Shown here piece by piece: positions 17,901-24,238 of a stretch of DNA of 42,221 nt. Below the pieces are notes generated by a model. It saw only the letters and a program-made list of their open reading frames with translations. It was not told the origin of the DNA and did no database searches. Numbering within the stretch: the first letter of the stretch is position 1; every line of letters begins with the position of its first letter. The stretch spans positions 1 through 42,221 of the forward strand of contig JAFXQO010000024.1 of assembly GCA_017527065.1 (NCBI GenBank), given 5' to 3'. The stretch comes from Clostridia bacterium. GTDB lineage: Bacteria; Bacillota; Clostridia; Christensenellales; Aristaeellaceae. The translations under genes were made by a program, and so were the position numbers.

Positions 17901-18554
17901 GAGCTGCAGGTATTCGCGGGCCGTGCGGCTCTGCTCTTCAAGCGGCTCCAGGCGGGATTCCAGCTCGGCGATGATGTCCTCTACCCGGTCGAGGTTCTGA
18001 CGCGTGTTGTCCAGCCGCTTTTCGGCCTCGAGCTTGCGCGTCTTGTATTTGACGATGCCCGCGGCTTCCTCAAAAACGCGCCGCCGGTCCTCGGATTTGG
18101 CCGAAAGGATCTCGTCGATACGGCCCTGGCCGATGATGGAATAGCCTTCTTTGCCGATGCCGGTGTCGCGGAACAGCTCCACAATGTCCTTCAGGCGGCA
18201 GGCGTTCCGGTTGAGCATGTACTCGCTGTCGCCGTTGCGGTATACCCGCCGCGTGACGGCGATTTCGTTGAACTCGAGAGGCAGACTGCGGTCTTCATTG
18301 TCGAAAGTGAGCGTCACCTCGCACCAGGCGAGCCGCTTGCGCTTTTCGGTGCCGTTGAATATGACGTCCTCCATCTTGCCGCCGCGCAGGGTCTTGGGAC
18401 TCTGCTCGCCGAGCACCCAGCGGATGGCGTCCGATATGTTGGACTTGCCGCTGCCGTTGGGGCCCACGACGCCGGTGATGCCGCTTTCAAAGTCCAGTTC
18501 AATGCGGTCGGCAAACGATTTGAAGCCGTATATTTCCAGTTTCTTCAGTTTCAA
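14991..18554 (-). CDS. smc: Chromosome segregation protein SMC
   Basis: The 1187-residue SMC ATPase, core of the bacterial condensin that loads at the origin and aligns chromosome arms. It has the N-terminal ATP head (Walker A GPNGSGKSN, about residues 32-40; GEQSPKTLRGGKMEDVIF), a long coiled coil, a hinge near 480-690, a second coil and the C-terminal head with LSGGERALTAIAI and Walker B FLDEIEAALDDAN. Length matches Bacillus SMC. No ATG fits: upstream in-frame codons to 18650 overlap rnc. TTG 18554 gives LKLKKLEIYGFKSF, the usual SMC start, and overlaps the rnc stop as TTGA. The nearest AGG is 12 bases upstream, so translation probably depends on coupling. Confidence 0.96.
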   Translation of the reverse strand: MKLKKLEIYGFKSFADRIELDFESGITGVVGPNGSGKSNISDAIRWVLGEQSPKTLRGGKMEDVIFNGTEKRKRLAWCEVTLTFDNEDRSLPLEFNEIAVTRRVYRNGDSEYMLNRNACRLKDIVELFRDTGIGKEGYSIIGQGRIDEILSAKSEDRRRVFEEAAGIVKYKTRKLEAEKRLDNTRQNLDRVEDIIAELESRLEPLEEQSRTAREYLQLRDELKTLELNAFLVRSDRYNQKSAELKETLSSLEDAIRQAGDEVQAVTGRRNETQERLAEREEQAAAARENVQTLIRDVEAREGASGVLREQIASTERERDRLAAAIAADEAGEQALKERLASLSERVKSETDEAKSAGERLEAMTAELTALSDALVEKEREAEELKARRIDAINRLSDVKSEQARLNAMESALENRIEALRGEDKAAAEDSAACEQAVREAEDRLRAERGEKEKLDKALAGVQQEIALEGAKFDQKSEQQRALTAERQETASRLRVLEEMQRDYEGYQHSVKQVLLQARRTPDSGVHGVVATLISVPRKLERAIDMVLGAALQNVVVDREEDAKRMIDFLRQGRLGRATFLPLTAVRGRTLSREERNVLSMPGCVGLASELISFDPKYQGIVDSLLGRTVVAEDLDSGIRVQRAGHHAFRLVTLEGDVMHSGGSMTGGSVTSRVTSLLSREREISEHREKLNNLTERLKALQDEIAALDEARAALKQKRSDLFEENRQQEIACAREEAHLKAAREALTQQTDRGERIRGETERMLEQLGDIRESLASLETRQAASEESSEDQQAAIARLTAEIADMREDLAARRRAVTDERVVQAARERGLTALNADMIRMAGEQTGYGRQLDENREKLAACEDALRESEAQLKSGETALAALKRALDEERTRFGGIERQRVDAQRMLRELGETLDRLRAGFDSFNEQQHKAEMQLSRLESEFKTLSDRIWEDYELTYAGAEEYRTADFRLTESEKRIAAIRGRIRAMGAVNVGAVDEYRQTQARYDELSSQRDDLVRAQLDLAGIIEDLMKKMEVQFREQFSALNRNFQETFANLFGGGRAELQLSDEKDALNCDINIIAQPPGKRLQMLSLLSGGERALTAIAILFAMLKLKPTPFCFLDEIEAALDDANIDNFAEYLRTYSKSTQFVVITHRKGTMERCDALYGVAMEEKGVTKMVSVRMSDAAY

Positions 18555-19234
18555 CAGTCTGCACTGCCTTTCAGTTGGTTGTAGGCGGCCTGGGCGGCCT
18601 CCTGCTGGGCCGCGTGCTTGCTGTGGCCGCTGCCGCGGGCCAGTTCGCATCCGTCGAGCATGACGCGCATCACGAAGGTGGGCCGGTGCTGTTCGCCGGT
18701 GCGCTCCACCAGTTCGTAGGTGGGCATCGCGCCGTGCTCCTTCTGCGTGAGGATCTGCAGAAGCGATTTATAGTCGTAATCCACCTTGCGGTTGACGGGA
18801 TGGTTGCGGAGCGGCTTTTCCAACGCCCGAAGGATCAGCGCTTCGGCCTGATCCCAGCCGCCGTCCAGATAGACCGCGGCGAAAATGGCCTCCATCACAT
18901 CCGCCAGGATCGAGGGCCGCTCGCGTCCGCCGGTGCGTTCCTCGCCGGGGGAGAGGATGAGGTATTCCCCCAAGCCGAACTGCTTCGAGGCCTCGAACAG
19001 CGATTCCTCGCAGACCAGGCGCGCCCTGGCCCGGCTCAACGTGCCTTCCTGGTCGGTGTAATGCTCGAACAGGAAGCGGCTGATGGCCAGCTGCAGCACG
19101 GCGTCGCCCAGGAACTCCAGACGCTGGTAGTGCGGCACATGGCGGTCGCCGCCATAGGAAGGATGGGTGAGCGCCGTCCTGAGCAGCGTCTCGTCGTGAA
19201 AGACGTAGCCAAGCCGATCCATGAGCGTTTTCAT
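18551..19234 (-). CDS. rnc: Ribonuclease III
   Basis: A 227-residue endonuclease that cleaves double-stranded RNA in rRNA precursors and other transcripts. The RNase III signature YQRLEFLGDAVL (residues 36-47) supplies metal ligands Glu40 and Asp44, and DVMEAIFAAVYLDGG supplies Asp112 and Glu115. A double-stranded RNA-binding domain fills residues about 155-222 (YKSLLQILTQ, ending AAQQEAAQAAYNQLKG). I chose ATG 19234 because GGGAGG lies 8 bases upstream; the in-frame ATG at 19261 would fall inside the hairpin behind acpP. The stop overlaps the TTG start of smc. Confidence 0.97.
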   Translation of the reverse strand: MKTLMDRLGYVFHDETLLRTALTHPSYGGDRHVPHYQRLEFLGDAVLQLAISRFLFEHYTDQEGTLSRARARLVCEESLFEASKQFGLGEYLILSPGEERTGGRERPSILADVMEAIFAAVYLDGGWDQAEALILRALEKPLRNHPVNRKVDYDYKSLLQILTQKEHGAMPTYELVERTGEQHRPTFVMRVMLDGCELARGSGHSKHAAQQEAAQAAYNQLKGSADC

Positions 19235-19261
19235 GATTGGATCCTCCCGATCATGGCGCAC

Positions 19262-19293
19262 AAAACAGGACGCGCGCGTGCCCGTCCTGTTTT
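19262..19293 (-). terminator. Hairpin between acpP and rnc
   Basis: An 11-bp stem (AAAACAGGACG 19262-19272 with CGTCCTGTTTT 19283-19293), symmetric enough to work on either strand. On the minus strand the 3' arm ends in TTTT. It lies 21 bases after acpP and before the rnc ribosome-binding site. It could partly terminate, so that acpP is made in excess over rnc-smc-ftsY, or be an RNase III processing site. Both are inference. Confidence 0.6.
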
Positions 19294-19314
19294 ATGGCAG
19301 AGTCAGCCGGAAAA

Positions 19315-19545
19315 TCAGCCGACAGTCTTTTCAAGGTAGTTCACGACGTCGCCCACGGTGCGGATCTTGGGCAGCACGTCGTCGTCCACGGTGATGTTGA
19401 ACGCCTCTTCAACGTCCATGACCATGATCATGACGTTTGCGGAATCCGCGTGCAGATCCTCGAACAGGCGCGATTCCATCTTGATTTCGCTCGGATCGAT
19501 CTGCAGCTGATCGGCCAGCAGCGCCTTGACTTTTTCAAATACCAT
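19315..19545 (-). CDS. acpP: Acyl carrier protein
   Basis: A 76-residue acidic four-helix protein that carries growing acyl chains on a phosphopantetheine arm. The attachment Ser is Ser35 in LHADSANVM. The usual motif is DSLDxVE; here the three residues after Ser are Ala-Asn-Val. The following helix (MIMVMDVEEAFNITVDDD) and the C-terminal VGDVVNYLEKTVG are typical. GGAGGAC precedes the ATG. It lies 13 bases after plsX, the enzyme that draws on acyl-ACP, and is the only ACP gene in the window. Confidence 0.95.
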   Translation of the reverse strand: MVFEKVKALLADQLQIDPSEIKMESRLFEDLHADSANVMIMVMDVEEAFNITVDDDVLPKIRTVGDVVNYLEKTVG

Positions 19546-19558
19546 ATGAATGTCCTCC

Positions 19559-20587
19559 TCATGTATCCGTCTTTTCGTTGTTTATGCCGTTGAGTCCCGC
19601 CCGGATCGTGCCGGTCACGTCCTTTTCAACCATCAGCCGGGCCTGGCGTATCGCGTTTTTGAAGGCCAGGGGGCTGGAGGAACCGTGCGCCTTGACCATG
19701 GCGCCTTCCACGCCGAGCAGCGGCGCGCCGCCGTGTTCCTCGTAGTTCATGCGGTTTTTGAAGGATCGCATGGCGGGTTTCAGGAGCAGGCCGCCGATTT
19801 TGCCGCGCAGGCCGCCGGCCAGGATGGAATCCTTCAGCATGCCGGTGAGCGCGGAGGCCAGGCCTTCTGTGTATTTGAGGATCACGTTGCCCACGAAGCC
19901 GTCGCATACCACCACGGCGGTGTCGCCAGTGGGCACGTCGCGCGCCTCCACGTTGCCGGTGAAGCGGTAGGCCGTCTGCGCCTTCATGAGCGCGAAGGCC
20001 GCCTTGACCTGCTGGCAGCCCTTTTCCTCCTCGGCACCGATGTTCACAAGTCCCACGCCGGGGTTCTTCACGCCCTCCACCTTTTCCATGTAGACCGAGC
20101 CCATCAGGCCGAACTGGTTGAGGAATTCGGGCGTGCAGTCCACGTTCGCGCCGCTGTCGATGAGCAGGAACGGGTGGTTGCGGCCGGGGAGCACGGGGGC
20201 GAGCGCCGGACGGTCGATGCCGCGGATGCGCCCCACGCGCAGGATGCCGCCCGCCAGCACCGCGCCGGTCGATCCGGCCGACACAAACGCCTGGCAGCGG
20301 CCCGCCTTGACCTCCAGCATGGCTTTGACCATGGAGGAATTGACCTTGCGGCGCACGGCCAGCGTGGGCGATTCGTGCATGGAGATGACGTCGGGCGCGT
20401 CGAGCACGGTCAGCCGGTCCGCCACGTCCTCCGAGCCGGCCAAAAGCGGCCTGATTTCCGCTTCCGGGCCGCACAGGGTGACGGCGATGTCCTTCATCTC
20501 GCGCAGCGCCATCAGAACGCCTTCGCAGACGGCCTTCGGCGCGTTATCGCCGCCCATGGCGTCCACGGCGATGGTGATCATGCCCAT
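19559..20587 (-). CDS. plsX: Phosphate acyltransferase PlsX
   Basis: A 342-residue enzyme that converts acyl-ACP to acyl-phosphate, the first step of phospholipid synthesis in Firmicutes. Family motifs are ITIAVDAMGGDNAPKAVCEG near the N-terminus, FVSAGSTGAVLAGG, LLIDSGANVDC, NIGAEEEKG, DGFVGNVILKYTEG and GVEGAMVKAHGSS. I place the start at ATG 20587; GGAGGG lies 13 bases upstream, which is long, and the ATG at 20581 is an alternative. A near-consensus promoter stands about 70 bases upstream. It is the first gene of plsX-acpP-rnc-smc-ftsY; fabD, fabG and fapR are not adjacent here. Confidence 0.96.
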   Translation of the reverse strand: MGMITIAVDAMGGDNAPKAVCEGVLMALREMKDIAVTLCGPEAEIRPLLAGSEDVADRLTVLDAPDVISMHESPTLAVRRKVNSSMVKAMLEVKAGRCQAFVSAGSTGAVLAGGILRVGRIRGIDRPALAPVLPGRNHPFLLIDSGANVDCTPEFLNQFGLMGSVYMEKVEGVKNPGVGLVNIGAEEEKGCQQVKAAFALMKAQTAYRFTGNVEARDVPTGDTAVVVCDGFVGNVILKYTEGLASALTGMLKDSILAGGLRGKIGGLLLKPAMRSFKNRMNYEEHGGAPLLGVEGAMVKAHGSSSPLAFKNAIRQARLMVEKDVTGTIRAGLNGINNEKTDT

Positions 20588-20655
20588 GATGAAAGTCACT
20601 CCCTCCTGATTCCGCGCCTTGCGAGTTGGTGAGGAATCAATAACAAATCTGGCTG

Positions 20656-20684
20656 AGTATAGCATTTTTTACCCGGCGTGTCAA
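20656..20684 (-). promoter_or_regulatory. Sigma-A promoter of plsX-acpP-rnc-smc-ftsY
   Basis: Minus-strand TTGACA (20684-20679), 17 bases, TATACT (20661-20656), with TGC just before the -10 box (extended -10). It lies about 70 bases before the plsX ATG. No obvious FapR-type operator was noticed next to it. Confidence 0.88.
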
Positions 20685-20707
20685 TCACCGGCGTGTTAAT
20701 CTGAAAA

Positions 20708-20727
20708 CCGGCGGACAGAGCCGCCGG
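20708..20727 (-). terminator. Terminator after the cupin gene
   Basis: Stem CCGGCGG (20708-20714) with CCGCCGG (20721-20727), 6-base loop, followed on the minus strand by TTTTCAG. It closes the tyrS-yigZ-mutarotase-cupin unit just upstream of the plsX promoter. Confidence 0.7.
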
Positions 20728-20768
20728 CCAAAGGGAAAAACAGTGTCTCAATGATGAGCCGGAGCCGT

Positions 20769-21254
20769 TCAAGGGGCGTCGCTGGCGTCTTCCCGGTCGT
20801 AATAAGCCACGCTGTCCTCGATCCGGTATGCCTTGCCGAACGACTTGCTCCATACGGCCACTTTCCGGGAATCCGGGTAGACGCACACGTTGGTCGGCGT
20901 CACGGTGTCAAAGTCCAGGTACACCATCGTCTCGCTGTCCGACGTGTTGGTCAGGCGATGCGCGCCGGCTTCGCCGCAGGGACAGAAGATCAGGTCCCCG
21001 GCTTTCACGGGCTTATCGCCCTCCGGCGTCTTCAGCACGCCGCTGCCGGAGATGATGTAGAAGATCTCCTCCTCGTCGAAATGATAATGGTACGGATAGT
21101 TTGAATGGCGCGGGGGCAGCTCGTAAAAGCTGACCTTGCTGTGTTCGCCCAGGCCTTTGGGTATGGCGGTGTATTCCGTGAACCCGAACCCCTTTTCGCT
21201 GGGTCGGACATCGCCGTTCAGGTCTTCCCTGCGCGTGATCACGATCTTGCTCAT
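20769..21254 (-). CDS. Cupin-domain protein
   Basis: A 161-residue small beta-barrel protein with the conserved cupin metal site: His-x-His and Glu in YPYHYHFDEEEIFYIISGSG, and the second-motif His in AGDLIFCPCGEAGAHRLTN. Such single-domain cupins act as sugar isomerases, epimerases, dioxygenases or binding proteins; this one cannot be assigned. The C-terminus (YPDSRKVAVWSKSFGKAYRIEDSVAYYDRED) is typical of cupins adjacent to sugar metabolism genes. I chose ATG 21254 because AAGGGGA lies about 9 bases upstream; ATG 21263 is possible. It follows the doubled mutarotase by 22 bases, hinting at a shared carbohydrate. Confidence 0.85.
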   Translation of the reverse strand: MSKIVITRREDLNGDVRPSEKGFGFTEYTAIPKGLGEHSKVSFYELPPRHSNYPYHYHFDEEEIFYIISGSGVLKTPEGDKPVKAGDLIFCPCGEAGAHRLTNTSDSETMVYLDFDTVTPTNVCVYPDSRKVAVWSKSFGKAYRIEDSVAYYDREDASDAP

Positions 21255-21276
21255 GGCGCTCATTCCCCTTGCTTGG

Positions 21277-21918
21277 TTACTGCCGGCAGACGAGTTCCAT
21301 CTTGTCGTGCTTTTCACCGGTCATCCAGTCCACGTCGTCGGTCAGCCAGTCCATGATCTCGAGCTGGCGGGTCTCCCAGGCGACGGTGGCGGCCTTTTCC
21401 TCCTCTGTCATCTCGTGATCGAAGGATTTTACCAGCTCACAGTAGCCGAAGATGTAGCCGTTGGCGTTCCAGATGGTGAAGTTGCTCTCCGGGCCTTCGG
21501 AGACCTTGTCGCCGCGCGCCTCCACCAGCGCGTCATGCCTGCGCTTGTATTCCGCCGCGCAGCCGGGCTTGAGCCTGGTCGCGAACACGCGATGGCGGAT
21601 CAGCGACTTGTCCTCCCGCACGACGCCGATGTCGTGATACATCAGCGGCAGCGTGCCCTGCGCGGCGAACACCTCGCAAAACGGCGCGAGCGCGTTTTCC
21701 CAGGCTTCGGCAGCGGCCGCCTCCGAGCGGGTGGGGCTGGTCTCATCGGGGAATTCGCCGTAGCAGAACAGGAAATCCTGGATGCTCCAGATGGAGAAGT
21801 TTTCAATGCCCTGGCGGTTCAGCGCGGGCCTGACCTCGTTCCACAATCCGGAGAGCGTCGAGAGGCCGGCTTCCTTGCAGCCGGGCTTGAATTTGAGCAC
21901 GAAGGGCAGTCTCTTCAT
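21277..21918 (-). CDS. Tandem L-rhamnose mutarotase-like (DUF718) protein
   Basis: A 213-residue protein built of two copies of the roughly 100-residue RhaM/DUF718 fold. Copy 1 (residues 1-100) has FVLKFKPGCKEAGLSTL and FSIWSIQDFLFCYGEF. Copy 2 (about 107-205) has HRVFATRLKPGCAAEYKRRHD and FTIWNANGYIFGYCEL. Known RhaM is a single-domain enzyme that interconverts rhamnose anomers, using a His in the RRH motif and a Tyr. Copy 2 keeps RRH; copy 1 lacks that His, and both copies have Phe/Trp where the Tyr is expected. GAGGTG lies 8 bases before the ATG. The substrate need not be rhamnose, since no other rhamnose gene is nearby. Confidence 0.85.
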   Translation of the reverse strand: MKRLPFVLKFKPGCKEAGLSTLSGLWNEVRPALNRQGIENFSIWSIQDFLFCYGEFPDETSPTRSEAAAAEAWENALAPFCEVFAAQGTLPLMYHDIGVVREDKSLIRHRVFATRLKPGCAAEYKRRHDALVEARGDKVSEGPESNFTIWNANGYIFGYCELVKSFDHEMTEEEKAATVAWETRQLEIMDWLTDDVDWMTGEKHDKMELVCRQ

Positions 21919-21920
21919 GA

Positions 21921-21949
21921 ATTATACACCTCGCTTGATTTTGTTTCAA
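21921..21949 (-). promoter_or_regulatory. Promoter-like boxes overlapping the mutarotase ribosome-binding site
   Basis: Minus-strand TTGAAA (21949-21944), 17 bases, TATAAT (21926-21921). The -10 box ends only 2 bases before the ATG at 21918 and the GAGGTG ribosome-binding site lies in the spacer. Transcription would begin within the first codons, so it could serve the cupin gene but hardly the mutarotase. It may be chance. Confidence 0.3.
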
Positions 21950-21961
21950 ATGGGAACGCGG

Positions 21962-22603
21962 TCAGGCGTCTTCCCGCCAGGCGCTGTAGATTTCGTCAAA
22001 GCGCATGGGCTCCAGCCTGCCCTCGGAGAGCTGCGTCAGGTCCTGCAACAGGGCCTCCTCGTCCTGCGTTTTCACCAGGAAGGTGAAGGTAATCACGTCG
22101 GAGAAATCCTTGCCTTCGATGGCGACGGGCGCGGATTTGAAGAAATACTCCACTCGGCTGAGCAGGGGATAGGGCACGTCCATGAGGTAGCGCGCGGTGG
22201 GGTGCATCACGCCGACTCCGCAGGCGTTGACCGCCATGGCCGCGCCCTGGGTATAGGCGCGCACCAAGCCGCCCACGCCGAGCAGCACGCCGCCGAAATA
22301 GCGCGTGACCACAACGCAGGCGTTTGTGACGCCGCGGTTTTTCATCACTTCGATGATGGGCATGCCGGCGGTGCCGCCGGGCTCGCCGTCGTCGCTGTAG
22401 CGCATCACGCCCATGTTCGCGCCGATGATGTAGGCGTAGCAGTTGTGCGAGGCGTCCTTGTAGGCCTCGCGCATCTCGCGCAGGAACGCCAGCGCTTCCT
22501 CCTCGCTTTCGACGGGCTTGCCGTGGCCGATGAAGCGCGACTTATTGACGATGAACTCGTCGTCCGCGCGCTTCATCAGCGTCCTGTAGCTTGAAAGCGC
22601 CAT
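21962..22603 (-). CDS. yigZ: YigZ/IMPACT family protein (UPF0029)
   Basis: A 213-residue conserved protein of the YigZ family, with the N-terminal Impact-like domain (residues 15-125) and a C-terminal DUF1949 ferredoxin-like domain (about 135-195). Signature segments are SRFIGHGKPVESEEEALAFL, SHNCYAYIIG, RYSDDGEPGGTAGMPI and VVVTRYFGGVLLGVGGLVRAY. Eukaryotic IMPACT modulates the eIF2 kinase GCN2; the bacterial role is unresolved. The start is 1 base after the tyrS stop, so translation is coupled to tyrosyl-tRNA synthetase. Confidence 0.94.
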   Translation of the reverse strand: MALSSYRTLMKRADDEFIVNKSRFIGHGKPVESEEEALAFLREMREAYKDASHNCYAYIIGANMGVMRYSDDGEPGGTAGMPIIEVMKNRGVTNACVVVTRYFGGVLLGVGGLVRAYTQGAAMAVNACGVGVMHPTARYLMDVPYPLLSRVEYFFKSAPVAIEGKDFSDVITFTFLVKTQDEEALLQDLTQLSEGRLEPMRFDEIYSAWREDA

Positions 22604-22604
22604 G

Positions 22605-23843
22605 TCACTCGGCGAGCTGGAAGCGGTGGTAGGCCTTCTTGCCTTTCCGCACGAGCAGGCCCTCGCCGCGCAGCATGTCGGCCGTCACGCGGAACTCCAC
22701 ATCGCCCACCTTTTCCTCGCCGATATACAGGCCACCCTGCTGGATGGTCTTGCGGGCCTCGCCGTTGGACTTGCACAGCCCACACTTCGCCACCAGCGCG
22801 AGCAGGCGGTTCTCCGCGGCAAGGTCGGCCTCGGTGAGCGCGGTGGTGGGAATGGAGCCGGCCGCAGCGCCGCCGCCGAACAGGGCTTCCGCGGCCTGCT
22901 GGGCCTTAACGGCCTCCTCTTCGCCGTGCACGTTCTTCGTGACCTCGAAGGCCAGCACGCGCTTGGCCTCGTTGATGGCGCTGCCTTCGAGCGCGCCCAG
23001 ACGGTTGACCTCGTCCATGGGCAGGAAAGTGAGGACGCTCAGGCAGTTCTTCACGTCGGCGTCGTCCACGTTGCGCCAGTACTGGTAGAAGTCGTAGGGC
23101 TTGCACTTGTTGGGATCGAGCCAGAGCGCGCCCTTCTCGGTCTTGCCCATCTTGCGGCCGTCGTGGGTGAGCAGCAGCGGGAAGGTGAGGGCGAAGGCGT
23201 CCTTGCCGTCCTTGCGGCGGATGAGGTCCGCGCCGGAGAGCATGTTGCTCCACTGGTCGTCGCCGCCGGTCTGCAGGATGCAGCCGTAGCGGTGGTTCAG
23301 TTCGAGGAAATCGTAGCTCTGCATGAGCATGTAGTTGAACTCCAGGAAGGTGAGGCCGCGCTCCAGCCGCTGCCTGTAGCACTCGGCGGTAAGCATGCGG
23401 TTTACGGAAAACAGCGCGCCAACGTCCCGCAGAAAGTCGATGTAATTAAGGGTTCTGAGCCAGTCGGCGTTGTTCACGATCATGGCGCAGTTCTTCTTGC
23501 TTTCGTCGAAGTCGAGGAAGCGCTCCATCTGGGCCTTGATGTGGGCCACGTTATTGTCGATGTCCTCCACGGTGAGCACCTTGCGCAGTTCGCTCTTGCC
23601 GGTGGGGTCGCCGATCATGCCGGTGCCGCCGCCCATCAGGGCGATGGGCTTGTGGCCCGCGCGCTGCAGGTGCGCCATGGCCATGATCGGGATGTAGTGG
23701 CCGATGTGCAGCGAATCGGCGGTGGGGTCGAAGCCGGTGTAGAAGGTGATCATGCCTTTGTCGAAGGCCTTGTAGAGGTCGTCCTCGAAGGTGACCTGCT
23801 TGATGAAGCCGCGCTCCCGCAGGATGTCCATCGCGTTGCTCAT
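22605..23843 (-). CDS. tyrS: Tyrosyl-tRNA synthetase
   Basis: A 412-residue class I synthetase that charges tRNA-Tyr. The HIGH motif is HIGH in [13 protein letters not shown] (residues 46-49) and the KMSKS loop is KMGKT ([11 protein letters not shown]). Tyr-pocket segments include YTGFDP and [14 protein letters not shown]-terminal S4-type RNA-binding domain occupies about residues 350-412. I chose ATG 23843 because AAGGAG lies about 10 bases upstream; the in-frame ATG at 23978 is inside the riboswitch leader. Expression is controlled by the tyrosine T-box at 23906-24164. Confidence 0.97.
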   Translation of the reverse strand: MSNAMDILRERGFIKQVTFEDDLYKAFDKGMITFYTGFDPTADSLHIGHYIPIMAMAHLQRAGHKPIALMGGGTGMIGDPTGKSELRKVLTVEDIDNNVAHIKAQMERFLDFDESKKNCAMIVNNADWLRTLNYIDFLRDVGALFSVNRMLTAECYRQRLERGLTFLEFNYMLMQSYDFLELNHRYGCILQTGGDDQWSNMLSGADLIRRKDGKDAFALTFPLLLTHDGRKMGKTEKGALWLDPNKCKPYDFYQYWRNVDDADVKNCLSVLTFLPMDEVNRLGALEGSAINEAKRVLAFEVTKNVHGEEEAVKAQQAAEALFGGGAAAGSIPTTALTEADLAAENRLLALVAKCGLCKSNGEARKTIQQGGLYIGEEKVGDVEFRVTADMLRGEGLLVRKGKKAYHRFQLAE

Positions 23844-23905
23844 GGGAAAATCACTCCTTATGCTTGATTGACGAATGGTCGGCTGGACAGCGGCGCAGCG
23901 CCACG

Positions 23906-23936
23906 AAAAAACGCCTTCTCCGCGGGGGAGAAGGCG
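23906..23936 (-). terminator. Regulated terminator of the tyrS T-box
   Basis: A 9-bp stem (CGCCTTCTC 23912-23920 with GAGAAGGCG 23928-23936) followed on the minus strand by six T (23911-23906). It is positioned right after the T-box core, as expected for conditional termination. Confidence 0.92.
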
Positions 23937-24164
23937 ATGCGCGACCGCTGTACCACTTCTTTTCGCCGGGTTAGGCATGCGCCGCCCGGCCTCTTTCGCG
24001 CGATGACGGGCGCACCCGGAGCAGCCTACCAGGCGCTTGCGCGCCGTTCGGTGCCCGGCTCAGGGAGGTATTCCGCGCCCGCCGCCCGCCTCCTCGCACC
24101 GGCCGGAGGCTCTCTGGAAGGCACTATCGGGAGCGTACTTATTCCCGTCTCAGCCGTTATTGTT
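23906..24164 (-). ncRNA. Tyrosine T-box riboswitch leader of tyrS
   Basis: The leader of about 260 bases runs from the predicted transcription start near 24164 to the T run of the terminator. The T-box core reads AAGTGGTACAGCGG on the minus strand (within 23941-23959), close to the family consensus AGGGTGGNACCGCG. It overlaps the antiterminator fold and precedes a strong terminator. A GGAATACC segment (24066-24073) offers TAC, a Tyr codon, as specifier, with an upstream AAGTAC segment as possible loop partner. Uncharged tRNA-Tyr would stabilise antitermination and raise TyrRS. The stem I fold was judged by eye only. Confidence 0.9.
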
Positions 24165-24170
24165 TTTCTC

Positions 24171-24199
24171 ATTTTAGCATAAAACCGCGCGCGTGTCAA
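24171..24199 (-). promoter_or_regulatory. Sigma-A promoter of tyrS
   Basis: Minus-strand TTGACA (24199-24194), 17 bases, TAAAAT (24176-24171) with an extended TGC. It stands 40 bases past the stop of the upstream URO-D-family gene. This and the T-box leader account for the 395-base gap 23844-24238. Confidence 0.88.
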
Positions 24200-24238
24200 T
24201 GTCGGAAAAGTGAAATCATTCTCCGGCCCCGCGGCGCG

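Noticed and set aside
14973-18584. A 1203-codon open frame on the plus strand opposite smc
   Set aside because: It mirrors the SMC gene codon for codon, lacks any recognisable domain and has the His/Arg/Gly-rich composition of antisense frames in GC-rich genes.
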